A stretch of 55,571 nucleotides of DNA from Entophlyctis helioformis (GCA_025526915.1 JAHLKH010000181.1:1-55571), one strand, 5' to 3'; numbered from the stretch's first letter, positions 20,846-31,943 are shown. Notes: generated by a model from the letters alone, not told the origin. Numbers and translations are program-made.

Positions 20846-23147
20846 TCATCGGACCGGTCTGTCGCCAGCCGACTTGGCAGTGTGTGCAGAAGAAGCAGGT
20901 GCAGGAGAAGGAGAAGGAGGTGCAGAGGGAGGTGCGACGCGCACATTGACACGCTGCCATGCATCAACAAGCACGCCGCGCACGTTGTAGATGCCCTCAA
21001 AGCCCTCCGGTTGGGCATTGTAGCTCGAGTCAACCGCTTTGCAGACGAGCGTCACAGGCACACCGTCCTTGGCAGCATCACCCGAGGCCGCAGACGCAGA
21101 AGTAGCAGGCACGGGCACGCGTGCCTCCCACTGCGTCCATGCCCATTGCCGGCCGTACGGACCGTCGGGCTTGGTCACCAGCTCGGCGTCGGTCCAAGTC
21201 TTGCCGCCGTCCGCCGACACGTCCACGCGGTTGATTCCGCGGCCACCGCCAGCGACCGCGTAGCCCTTGACGGTCACGAAGCCCTGGTCGTCAGACGCCA
21301 CGACGGCGCCGGGCGAGGGCGTGACAATGGCCGACTGCACCGGCAGCTCCTGGATGGACTGGGCCTTGGAGTAGTCAGACGTCTCGAGCGTGGCCGACGG
21401 CGAGAATCCCTTGTAGTCGTGCTGCTGCCAGTGCGACTGCGACTCTTCGTCCGACAGGGAGATGCGGTTGACCCACTTGACGGAGCGCGCGGCGACATGG
21501 CCGGGCACGACGGCGCGCACGGGGAAGCCGTGGTCGCGGGGCACGGGCTCGCCGTTCATCTCGAACGCGAGGACGACGTCGCCGCGCGGATCGAGAGCCT
21601 TTTCGACGGGGATGGACGCGCCGTAGCCCTCGGCGCCGCCAAAGTGCACGTGGGCAATGTTGCCCGGGAGCGGGTCGGTGGACGCGAGGTCGGGGACGGC
21701 GTAGCCCGAGGCGGCGAGCACGTCGCGCAGACGGACGCCGGTCCAGACGGCGTTGCTGATTGCGCCCGACTCCCACTGGAGGCCCTTGACGGGCTTGACG
21801 TCGTGCATCTCCTTGCGGCGGTTGCCGGCACACTGGAGCGTGACCATGACGTCGACTCGCGGGAACTTTGTCTTGAGGTCGTCGAGCGAGAGCGAGAAGC
21901 CGTCGGGGATGCCGGGGCCGTCGATCTCGAGCGAGTAGGTGGCGGGGTCGATGACGGGGACAGGCAGGTGGTTGCGGACAAAGAACAGGTCGTTTGGGGT
22001 GACAAAGGGCACGAGGGACTCTGGGGCGGCCTCTGCGTTGCAGGGCCGAGCGGAGCGCACGCGCAGCGACTTGTGGCGCACGGGCTCGTTGGCAAAGAGC
22101 TTCTCGATGCCCTTGCTGCGCGACTCGCAGGCTCGGCGGTCGTGTCCTGGTCGCGAGGGATGAGATCGCCGATGCGGTACTCTTCGAGCAGCTGGCGGGT
22201 TTCCGGCGTGGCGTGGATGGAGAAGACGGCCCAGAAGGGATCGATGGCCTGGCCGGCGGCGAGGAGGATGCGCTCGCCGCCGGGATGGATGTCGACGAAG
22301 CTGGAGATGTCGTAGACGCCGTCGGCGTAGGTGACCCAGATGCCGGTCAGCTTGGACGTGTGCTCCGAGACTTCGCCGCGCGAGTAGAGCGGCAGGCCGT
22401 TCTTGGACACTGTCGGTGGATGGGGAGGTGTCAATGGGGTGATCACGCGGCGAGCGCGGCAGGCAGGCAGGCATTGATGCAGACAGACGTACATGGACGG
22501 GCAGCGGGCTTGGTGTCGCTGCCGGCCTTGGCGGCCACGACGACGGCGCCATCGTGGGCGGCCATGGCACGCGACACGGCGGCGGCGTTGGATGGGGAGG
22601 AAGAAGCGTCGCGGCCGGCATTGCGACGCAGGGCGACCGACTCTTCGGAATGCACGGAGCGGGCGGTGGAGGTGGCCAGATAGGCGCACACGGCGGCGAT
22701 GGCAGCAGCGCCGGCCCAGAGAGCGCTGGAGGAGGCGGCCAGCGAGGGTGATGCCTTGGCACTGGTGCTGTTGCTGCTGTTGTTGGTGGGCGAGGGGCGG
22801 GAAGACGACGACGACGACGACGAGAACAGACGCAAGGACGGCGCCAGGCGGGTGGCGGGCAATGTGTGCGAGGAGGACAAGGAGAGCGAGGCGGGCGGCA
22901 GGGAGCGCAGGCCACGGCGCTGCGAGAGCAAGAAGGATTGGCGAGAGTGAGCGAGCGAGTGGGCAGGGCAGGGCATGGCAGGGCAGGGCAGGGCGGCCTC
23001 GACAGCCTCGACTCGACAGCGTCGACTCGGCAGACTCACCGATGCAGACACGCAAGCAGACGCAGACACAGAGAGGGCCTGCAGAGGCCGCAGTGGTCGC
23101 AGAGCAGGGGCCAAGGCAGACAGCGACAGCGACGGGACGGGCGGCAT
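20846..23147 (-). CDS. Sulfite oxidase (cyt b5 + molybdopterin), one frameshift
   Basis: Exons 23147-23040, 22919-22493 and 22409-20846. It oxidises sulfite to sulfate in the mitochondrial intermembrane space. Residues about 1-75 form an Arg/Ser/Leu-rich presequence, followed by a TM-like segment (ALWAGAAAIAAVCAYLA) that fits an intermembrane-space sorting signal. Then comes a cytochrome b5 domain (ISSFVDIHPGGERIL, haem HPGG; second His in FSIHATPE), the SUOX domain with the molybdenum ligand Cys in VTLQCAGNRRKEMHD, and the dimerisation domain (RVDVSADGGKTWTDAEL, NVRGVLVDAWQRVNV). The frame breaks by one base at about 22130, in the linker after IGDLIPRDQD, where one additional C would restore it. 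It is therefore either a sequencing error, a broken gene, or a 65-nt intron (from the GTACCG at EEY|R) that would delete conserved IGDL. Start: the ATG opening the presequence frame. Confidence 0.85.
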
Positions 23148-23391
23148 TGCGTGTGATGACTAGTGGTCTGACTAGTGGTCAAGCTGCGACTGGCTGTGAC
23201 TGGCTGTGGTCTGCGAGGGAAACACGCCGGCCAATCACAGGCGGCCATTGTGGGGTGGTCACGCTTGGGTCACCAGATGCGGTCGGCTGACCCAAACAGA
23301 CACATCAACATACACAACCACTCGTCGACAACCGCGGCTGCTTCATTCACCGACGACGCTCGACACGACATATGACACGACATACGGCACA

Positions 23392-24748
23392 CTACGCATA
23401 CTGCGCGTCGTCGCCCTGCGGATGCGCGTCGGCCTGCTCCAGGTGGCTGACAAGGCTCTGCTTGGACAGCACCGCCTGCACAATGCGGCGCCGCGTCTCC
23501 TGCAGCCGCTCCATCGTCTCGTTGATGCAGCTCAGCAGTTCCTGGCCATCCATCGCAATCAGTCCATCGCATGCATCCCAATCCATCCCAATCCATCCCA
23601 ATCCAGTCCATCCCACTACTCACCTCGGCATCGTCCTGCAACCCCGCCACGAGCGCCTCTTCCGCCTCGCTCCCGCCGCCAATCACCACATCCTGCGCCG
23701 CCGGATCCTCGCCGCGCAGCAGGTCCGTGAACTGCATGAGCGTGCGGTACATGGGCCCGTCGTCCTCGACAAACTGCATCGCCTCGCGCGACAGGCTCTG
23801 CAGGTGCCGGCTGCGCAGCGTGTGCAGCACCGGCTCCATCGACCGCAGATCGCTCGGCTTGTCCGGCAATGCCCAGATCTCTGTCCATCCATCCATCTCG
23901 TGCCCGTCAGCCGTCGTGTCTTGATTCCCTGTCTTGCAGCCACAGTCTTGCAGTCGCAGACACTGTTACACTCAAACACGCACCCTCCATCTTGATCTCC
24001 GCGTACGGATCGTCTTCTTGCAGCGACTCGGGCCCCAGCATCGACCGCCGGTGGCCCTTGCGCACGATCGCCCGCTTGTGTCCAACATGCACGTACTGTC
24101 TCGCTCTCGCCCGTGAGTCTCTCATCACACACACAGACACACACATCACTCTCATGACACACGCCACATACCTCGTACTCTTCGTCCATCTGGTGGATCG
24201 GCCACAGCGTCGGCTTGCTCGGCAACGAGTGCGGCTGCTCTAGCAGTCTCTTGAGTGAGCATCGGTGAATGTCAAGGCATTCGCAGTTTGCACTCCCGAT
24301 CTGGCTTGGCAGCATGCCCGTCCAACCCAACACAACCCACATCACACAGACAAGCACACAACAGACACACAACACAGGACTGAGACAGAGAGAGTGGGAA
24401 AAGGATATGTTTGTTGCCCCGGTTGTATGGCCGGTAGTTGCGGGTGCCAAAGTCGTCGCCGTCAGAGTCTTCGCCTGTGCGGGCGTTGTGTCAGTGTCAG
24501 TCTATCGGTGTCTGCGAGCCAAGCTTGCGTCGGTGTGTCGGCAGCAGGCACCTCGCTCACCTGGCGCTTGGACAAGCGGGATGTTGGTGCTGCCATCCAG
24601 CCAGCCAGCCAGCCAGTGTGTGCGAGTTCGAGTGCGTGCGTGCGTGCGTGTGAGTGCATGTGTGCGTCAAGGTGTGCCGGCTGCTCGCTGCTCGCTGCTC
24701 TCGCTTCGCTCACCCATTGCCGCCCTGCAGACCGTACACGTCGTCCAT
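23392..24748 (-). CDS. RXT2: RXT2, subunit of the Rpd3L histone deacetylase complex
   Basis: Seven exons: 24748-24714, 24589-24561, 24474-24409, 24254-24172, 24095-23984, 23880-23624 and 23541-23392, giving 243 aa with every phase consistent. Rxt2 is a scaffold protein of the large Sin3/Rpd3 deacetylase complex. Family hallmarks: TRNYRPYNRGNKLKR (built across the third intron), HKRAIVRKGHRR, LQEDDPYAEIKMEEIWALPD (built across the fifth intron), KPSDL and LRSRHLQSLSREAMQFVEDD, then a C-terminal helix INETMERLQETRRRIVQAVL. Two very short exons (35 and 29 nt) open the gene; their assignment rests on phase and splice consensus rather than homology. The third intron (24408-24255) is of the U12 AT-AC type and is described separately. 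The other introns are ordinary GT-AG. Confidence 0.88.
24255..24408 (-). other. U12-type (AT-AC) spliceosomal intron in RXT2
   Basis: The 5' splice site reads ATATCCTTTT, a perfect match to the U12 donor consensus ATATCCTTT. TGCCTTGAC at 24279-24271 differs by one base from the U12 branch consensus TTCCTTGAC, and the intron ends in AC, 17 nt past the branch A. Splicing here joins C to TC in phase and produces NRGNKLKR, the invariant start of the Rxt2 homology. No GT donor exists after the NRGNK codons that could do this. Confidence 0.87.
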
Positions 24749-24919
24749 TGCACGAATTGGGGATGAAGATTCAACGAAAGTCGGTCTTGGATCACAGCAT
24801 GATACGAATGCGATGCAATGAATGTATTGGCCACAAGGGAGAGAGGGGGAGAGGATATTGGAGACAAGTGACAAGTGTGACAAGTGAGAGAGGGAGGAGA
24901 GGATGCAGACACACAGTGA

Positions 24920-27365
24920 TCAACGACGGCTGATGGTCGCATTGTACGCCGACGTGGCCGCGTTGGCAGCCGCACGGCGCAGCGTGTCGGTCGTCTCCAT
25001 GGTCATGGCGAGCGTCGACACGCGGCCGTGCTCGCCCGTCGACAGGTTGAACGCCTCGGCCCACCCGTCGGCCATCAGGCCCTCGAGGGCGAGCTTGTCG
25101 CCGATGCGCAGCCGCAGCTCGTTGCTTCCGGCATGCGGCTCGTAGTTGATGAGCGCGACGCGGATCTCGGACATGGGTGCCATGGTCAGCGACGGCGACG
25201 GCGCGTCAAACGACGTCGTCGGCAGCAGCTGGCTCGTGGCCGTGGGCGTGGTCGGCGATGTCGGCCCTGCCGCGCTGGCCACGGCGCGTGCGAGCGACGA
25301 TGTCGACGTCACCGACGGGCTGGCCGACGGGTTGCGCTTGAGCGTCGTCACGAGCTTCTTGGTCGACAGCTCGCGCAGCCGCACAGACTCTTGGCGGTTG
25401 AGAGTAAACGACCGCGGCGCCGTACCCGGGGAGTTGGGGTCGCCGGCAATCTTGGCACCGGCGAGCACGCCGCCAGCGACACCGACGCGCGAGTTGGACA
25501 GCGACGGGGAGTTGGACGCGCCGGACGCGGAGACGCCCTTGGTGCGGCTGGACATGGGCAGATCGTCGCTGTGCGTGCTGTTGCGGCCCTTGGCGCCAAC
25601 CAGGCTGCCGAGGCCGACAGCCGCGAGCAGACCAGCAAAGCCCTCGCTGCCGCCGTTGCCGCCGTTGCCACCGTTGCCGCCGTACGATCGGCTGTGGGCA
25701 GCCTGGCGACGGCGGTACGCAATAAAGCCGACAGCGCCAATGAGCGCAACAGCGACCACGAGTCCAGCGACAAGGAGGCCAATGCCGGTGCCGCTCATGC
25801 CGTCGCCGGCCGCAGCACCCGCTGCATCGGCCGTTGCCGACGGGCTCGCCGCACCAGCCTTTCTCGGGGCCGTCACGGTGACGTTGCGGCCAACGACAGC
25901 GGTCGTGTCAGCCGCCGACACGGGAAAGTAGAAGCCACGGTACACGTCCAGGCCCTCGACCTTGCACGCGCCCTTGGTGCCCGTCATGGCAATCGACCAC
26001 GGCGCGACCGACTGCGACGTGGTGCACGTGCGGCAGGCCGCGTCCGTGCACAGCGTCTGCGTGACCGTGTTGTTGTTGATGACCGAGAGGGCGTAGAGCG
26101 GGGCCGAGGCAGGCGGGGCCGTGCGCGAGACGAGCGTGCAGGTGTCGTAGACACGCACGAGCATCTGGCGCAGGATGTCGCCCGAGCAGGTGGCGTCGGA
26201 GGAGGCGTAGATGTCCTTGATCATGAAGCGGGAGAAGGCGTCGGCGCGGAACGGGCTGTCCAAGGCAGGCAGCGGCGTGTCAGTCGGGGCATGTTCAGTG
26301 TGCGCGTGTGTGTGTGTGTGCGTGTGCACTGTGTGTGTGTGCAGCAACCCCTCTCCTGCCGTTCAGTCTCTGGCACAGCCAAGCAGGCCAGGCCAGGCCA
26401 GGCCAAACCAAAAAAGAGCGCCGCCTTCCGCCGCCTTGCCCAAACGGCCAAGTGGCGGCATGCGTGCGTGCCCATCTTGCGTCATTGCCCCCGCGGCAGC
26501 AAGGGCCCCGCGCCGTCCACATCTTTCCGCATCCGAGCGGGATCTGGTGACCAGCATCCGCCAAAGAACGGGTCTCGTGTGTGTGCGTTGTGCAGCGGCA
26601 GGACGCGAGATGTGGCGGCGCCGAGCGGCATGCTCAGCGAAAAACCAGCACATGCCGCAGGGGGGGGCGGCAGGCGGGATCGATGACGGACAGAGGTGAA
26701 AGAGGAGCATCCGAGCGGGTGCACAACAGCGACAACGACGACACTGGCAGGCAGGCAGGCAGGCAGGCAGACAGACACACTTACGCAAGCTTGGAGCCCG
26801 GCGGCAGCACGCCGTAAATGCCCTCGGAGCAGTCGGTCGCATTCGCCACAGGGGGAAAGGCCGTGCGCACCGTGGCGGCACACGGCTCGTTGCAGCCCTG
26901 TCCCGAGCACTGCCAGTTGGACACGATGCTGGCATTGCCGCGCATCTCCCAGTACGCCAGGCCGCGCGAGCCGGTGTAGTAGCACGACGGCGGCAGGTCC
27001 GCGGCGCCGGGCGCTTGCGTCGTGCCGCCCGCACCGCCGGCCGTCGGCGGCTTGGACGTGTCGATGGGGATGGCGTCGGGGTCCTCGCGGGCCGTGAGCA
27101 CAAAGTCGTACGAGCCGGCGAGCAGGTCGGCGTCGCTCTGGGCGAGAATCGGGCGGATGAACGTTGGGTTGTACCAGCAGGACGGCAGGCTGATGGGCAC
27201 GATGATGGACGGCGGCGGGACCGCAGGCGCTGTGGGTGCGGCCGGCGCCGCTGATGTAGACGTCGTGGCGGATGCAGTGGCAGAGGCTGTTCGGGGTGCG
27301 ACCGTCGTCGACTGGGCCAGCACCGTCGTCGCAAGCGCCGCAATCAGCGCAAAGGAGGCGGGCAT
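24920..27365 (-). CDS. Secreted-ectodomain, single-TM protein with C-terminal SH3 (paralogue A)
   Basis: Exons 27365-26785 and 26255-24920, phase 2 junction, 638 aa. Residues 1-18 are a signal peptide (MPASFALIAALATTVLAQ). The ectodomain is Thr/Ala/Pro-rich, then Cys-containing (LPSCWYNPTF; SNWQCSGQGCNEPCAA; DAACRTCTTSQ). One TM segment follows at about 360-385 (GIGLLVAGLVVAVALIGAVG) with the RRR stop-transfer, then a Gly/Ser-rich cytoplasmic linker and an SH3 domain near the C-terminus (VALINYEPHAGSNELRLRIG, DGWAEAFNLSTGEHG). Predicted type I plasma-membrane protein with an intracellular SH3 adaptor module. I do not recognise a named family. The 529-nt intron holds GT and GGCA microsatellites. 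The paralogue lies immediately upstream with the same domain order and the same intron phase. Confidence 0.85.
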
Positions 27366-27485
27366 GTGTCTATGTTTGATATGGTGGGAAAATTGGCAAC
27401 GTGTGCACCAGCGGGGTGTTTCAAAATACGTTGAGCCATCCCTCTATGCAAGATGTGTATGCAATAAGTGTATTTCATTCACTCG

Positions 27486-29409
27486 TCAGCGGTAGAGCGT
27501 CGCCAGCGCAAGCGTGCCACGCTCGCCCGTCGAGATGTTGTACGCCTGTGCCCACCCGTCGCTCCACACGCTCTCGAGAATCACCTGGTCGCCCACCGTC
27601 AGCCGCAGCTCGTCCGTCATCTGCGGCTCATAGTCCACCACAACCGTGTGCGCCTGCTCCATAATGTGCACCACCTGCGACGCATTGAAGCCCGGCGTGC
27701 CCATGGCTCCGAGCCCGACGCCTGCCGATCCACTGCCGGCGCCCCCTGCACCTGCAACACCAACACCAACGCCAGCACCAGCGGCGGCCGCGAGGTCAGA
27801 GGACTGCAACGACCCCCGCGATGCGTCGCCCGCGGTTGCCGAGCCACTGCTGCCCGACGGCGGCAGCTGCATGGCGCCGCCCATCATCGGCGACCCCATG
27901 CTCACGCGGCGCGTCGTGCCAATGCTGCTGGTGCGCGGGTGTGCCGCGTCCGGCCCGCCCATCAGCCCGGCCGTCGATCCGGGCAGCAGTCTCGGCAACG
28001 ACGACGACACGGGCGTGGCCTCGACGTCCTTGGTCCGCCGCGCAGCCATGGCGGCGGCCGTCGTCGCAATCTCGAGCGCGCGCTGGTCGTCGTAGGTCCG
28101 CTGGTTGCGGTTGAGCAGCCACCAGCCCAGCAGAACGAGGAGGGCAAAGAGCACGACGGCGCCGGCGACAAAGCCTGCCAGCGCCGCCACAGTCAGCGTG
28201 AAGCCCTGGCCATCGTTGGTGGCGGGCACAGACGTCGTGGCGGTTGCGTTGCCCATGTACAGGCCGCGCGTCGACAGCGAGGTGCCGGCCGATCCACACG
28301 TGTTGGACAGCGTCCACGGCGAGAAGGCGGTCGATGTGACGCAGTTGAGGCAGCCCGAGTCCTGGCACAGGCGCTGCGTGGCCTGCGTGCCCGAGAAGAC
28401 GGTCAGGGCGTACGAGAGCGGCAACCCTGCCGGCGAGATGCGCGTGCACGTGTCGTAGACCTTGACGAGGTTGGATCGCTTGACGGGGCCAGTGCAGTTG
28501 ACCGTGTCGGACGTCTTGGTGAAAAAGTCTGCGCGGAGGAAGCTGGAGTAGCTGCCCGTGGCATTCAGCGGCCTGTCCAACGCGGTCACGGTCGCGGTCG
28601 CAGTCACGGTCAGTCATTGCACGGCATGACGAGATATCCACGCATCGCGCCAGTGCACAGCCACGAACGCGTGAGACAGTTGCGTGGATGGATGCACGCA
28701 CAGACGGGCACGCAGACAGGCACGCAGACAGGCCAACCAGCACTTACGAGAGAGACGTCATGTTGGCCAGCTGGTAGAACGACGGGGAGCAGCCCACGGC
28801 ATCAGGCGAGGCCGCGACGGCCGGCGGGAAGGCGACGGTGTCGGCCAGCACGCAGCCCGCCAGACAGTTGGCATCCGCGCAGCCGTCGTAGCGCAGCAGA
28901 TTGCGCTTGGTGACGTCGAACTGGTAGTAGCTGAACGAGCCGTTGGTGGGCGTGCACCACAGCGGGCCGATGGTCGAGGCGAGCGGCACGGCGGCGGGCG
29001 CCATGGGTGCCGGCGGCTGGGCCACGATCACGACGGTGGTGCCGTTGGTGGTGGACACGATGGACGGCGACGGGGCCGGGGCAGGGGCCGGCGGCGAGGG
29101 GGCCGGCGGGGACGGGCCGACGGGCACGCCGCCGGGGACTTGCGCGCCCGAGGCATCGCCCGGCTCGCGCACGGGCACGACCATGTCGTACGAGTTGGCG
29201 AGCAGATCCACGTCGGACAGCTGGCCGCGGGCAAAGGCCGGGCGGTACCAGCACGCGGGCGGGTTGACGGGCACGAGGATGTACGTGGGGTCGGCGGTGG
29301 CGACGAGCGCCGAGGCGGCTGTGGACGGCGCGCTGTCCTGCGCGGCTGCATGCGGCGTGCGGGCGATGGCCAGCAGGAGGGCGGCGAGCAGAGCGGGCGA
29401 CAACGGCAT
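27486..29409 (-). CDS. Secreted-ectodomain, single-TM protein with C-terminal SH3 (paralogue B)
   Basis: Exons 29409-28748 and 28572-27486, phase 2 junction, 582 aa. The signal peptide is MPLSPALLAALLLAIART (ATG 29409 chosen because the frame upstream of it lacks a hydrophobic leader). The ectodomain has a matching NPPACWYRPAF motif, the shared LLANSYDMVVPVRE block (LLAGSYDFVLTARE in paralogue A), a Pro-rich stretch, and Cys pairs ADANCLAGCVLAD and DSGCLNCVTS. The TM segment is AALAGFVAGAVVLFALLVLL at about 340-365; the cytoplasmic tail ends in an SH3 domain (VVVDYEPQMTDELRLTVGDQ, DGWAQAYNISTGERG) that reaches almost to the last residue. Tandem duplicate of the previous gene, 120 bp apart, same strand. 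Confidence 0.85.
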
Positions 29410-29925
29410 GTGTGCGGCGATTGTGGTTGTTGTCGGTGTGGTTGTTGTGGTTGTAGCTGTAGTCGTTGTAGTTGTTGTCGCGGTCTCTGTCGAGGCTGCG
29501 ATGGCGGTCTCTATGGCGTCTCGATGCGATGTTTCAGGAGTGGAAACGAATGCGGCCTTTGAGGCAGGCGGGCGATGATGCAAGCGGCCGTGGGGATGCA
29601 GCGTCGATTGTGTGAGAGGCCGTGGATGGTGTGTTTGTGAGTGCGAGCCGACAATGGCGCAGTTGCGTGTGTGCGTGGAGGCTGCTGCTGTACACGGTGC
29701 GGCCGTGGAGGGAATGTACAGGCGATGTGGGTTGGCCGGCAAGTGCGGTCCAAGTGCACCACGAGTGCGATGCTCAATGTGGTGGCACAGCGGCTTCATT
29801 CGGCGTGTTTCACAATCGGCCGTGCCACTCGACCGGTGACGCTGGTGCACCAGACACGCAGACACGCAGACACGGCAGACACGCCCTCCTGCGCCAACCG
29901 CGCCACCGCACGCCCTTTTGCCCGC
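29410..29925. other. Intergenic region upstream of paralogue B
   Basis: Probable promoter of the SH3 gene on the minus strand. It contains a GTTGTT/GTTGTAG-type low-complexity tract at about 29425-29485. No gene seen. Confidence 0.4.
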
Positions 29926-31943
29926 TCAGTCCCAGTCGTCATCGTCGCCCTCTTCTTCTGCAGCATCCATCGGACGAGCCAATCAACCACCAGCCAGCCG
30001 AGCGCATCATCAGGGCGTCAGTCACCCACAACCAACTACATCCAACCACAGCCCGCCACTGCATCGCCATGGCCAGCCACGCACCTTCCGAGTCGCTGGC
30101 CTCGAGCGCAACGCGTCGCATCAGAATCGCGGCAACCTCGTCGCCCTCGGTCGCCTTTTTCGATCCGCGGTTGCCCACTGCCGGCCGCTCCTGCATCTCC
30201 GTCTTGCGCAGATTGAACTGCACGCGCTCCGTGTCAGTGTATGGACACGTCACAACCACGGGCATCCACACGCATCGCCGCCACATGGCTCGACGGCAGC
30301 AGTGGCACCTTACCGTGCGGCTGCGAATGTCGCTGAGAAAGTTGACGCTGTCCGTGGGGTTGCTGGGCGTCGCAGCAGGCGTCGGTGCACCGGGGATCGG
30401 CCCCGCAGGCGTCATGGCAGTTCCGGGGCTCGTGGCACTACCCGGCGTGCCGGCCGCGCCAATCCCCGGCGGCGGCGGTCCAAGCGCAAACGACGGCGGT
30501 GGGGGCGGCGGCGGCGGTGGAGGCGGCGGCCTGCTCACTGGGATTTTGGTGTCGAAGATGGTCTGCAGCTGTGTGGTGGTCATGCCGCGGCCCATCTCAA
30601 GGCCTGGCAGACGCGTGCCGCCCGTAGGCAGCGGCTCGCCCGACACGTCCACATGCTGGCGCGTGTGGCTGGCCACGGTGATGCCGATGAGGTTGCCGGA
30701 TGCACCGCTGCTGCCGCCCGTGCTGCCGCTGCTTGGCGATTGCATGTGCCCCTTGACCATGGGCAGCATGGGCGATATGGCCGATGTCGGCGATGTGGGC
30801 TGGTCGCCTCCAACCTGGCCGTTCTTTTGCATGCGCATCGACCTGCGATTGTACTGTGGATGCCAGTCCAGTCGAGTCGAGTCGAGTCGAGTCGAGTCAG
30901 TCTGCTGCACGTGCCGTCGCGATACCCAACGCCATCCACCAACGCACCTCGGCATTGCCGCGAGCCTTGCGACGCTTCTTGCCGTCCTGCTCCTTGAGCA
31001 TGAGCGTCTTCCACTCCTCGACAAAGAACTCTGGATACGAGTAAAACTGCGCCAGCAGCCGGCAGTCAGCCTCCGCCGGTGATCCTCGCCCGCATAGCGA
31101 GCATGCCAATGTACCTTCATGCACGATTGGCCGTCGTTGCGGTACTCGTCAAGGGCATCCAGCTGTGGCGCGGGCCGGCATTTGGCATAGGCAGCGGCAA
31201 TCGACGCGCTCTGAGTGTCCTTGACAAACAGGTGGCTCGTGATGGGCCAGTCAGACTTCCATGCGTAGCCTGTGCATGCACATCACAGTCAGCCAGCCAG
31301 TCAGTCCGAGCTAGCCACCCAGCCAGCCAGTCCAAGTTAGCCCAAACCCATAGGATGCAAGGCGGCACTTGCGTTCTTTCTGAAGCGATGTGGTAATGTC
31401 CGACGACGTGATCTCAGACTCGACCAGCTCCATGTCAGTCTTGTGTTGCACGAGGCGGCTGTTGAGCGCACGGATGCGTTCAGACGTTCGCAGGGTCTTG
31501 TTGGCCAAGTCTGGCGCGGTTTGGTTGGTCGCATCGCGTCAGCAGCAAGCAAGCAGGCAAGCGCGTCTGCGATACGGCTGTGTGGATGCAGGCAGATAGA
31601 CGAGGAGGGGGGCCCGGCTTACCGAGGAACAGCTCGTTGGCATAGGACGACAGCTCGGCCAGCTGGTCAAACAGCCGCGTGAGCTGCATCAGATGGACCT
31701 GCGTGCCGTCATGGCCGTTCAGCAGCTGTCAGTCAGTCGTTTGGTGTCGCACGGCTTGCCACGTCCTTGCCCTCCAGCAACAACAAGAAAGCCAAGGACG
31801 CATCAGGAGGCCACCTAGCATACCTGGCGCATGCCTGGAATAAACGTCGGCTCGGGCACGCCCATGCTCGTCGCACTGTTGGGGGTCGTAAACTGCGGCA
31901 CATTGGGCGACCCGGCCACAATGACACGCTGCGGCAGCGACAT
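29926..31943 (-). CDS. SCAR/WAVE protein, Arp2/3 activator
   Basis: Eight exons: 31943-31824, 31725-31623, 31510-31373, 31269-31115, 31046-30948, 30853-30314, 30217-30085 and 29957-29926, giving 439 aa. SCAR/WAVE is the nucleation-promoting subunit of the WAVE regulatory complex, driving branched actin at the leading edge downstream of Rac. The N-terminal SCAR homology domain is clear: LTRLFDQLAELSSYANELFL, LANKTLRTSERIRALNSRLV, EYRNDGQSCMKFYSYPEFFV then EEWKTLMLKEQDGKKRRKAR. A low-complexity region with a 12-Pro run precedes the VCA: WH2 (VNFLSDIRSRTFNLRK), central helix (EVAAILMRRVALEASDSE) and the acidic C-terminus EEEGDDDDWD on a 32-nt last exon. Intron 3 is GC-AG (GCAAGT donor). Every phase closes. 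The VCA layout, the SHD and the absence of a WH1 domain exclude WASP. Confidence 0.93.
30871..30895. repeat. (GTCGA)5 microsatellite in a WAVE intron
   Basis: Five perfect tandem copies inside the fifth intron of the SCAR/WAVE gene, just upstream of its 3' splice site on the minus strand. Confidence 0.9.

Noticed and set aside
22142..22206. 65-nt intron in sulfite oxidase as the explanation of the frame change
   Set aside because: Possible by GT-AG and phase, but it would delete the conserved end of the cytochrome b5 domain; a one-base indel is simpler.
24255..24420. A conventional GT-AG intron at this place in RXT2
   Set aside because: No GT donor follows the NRGNK codons in a usable position, and the AG options give the wrong phase or lose the conserved LKR.
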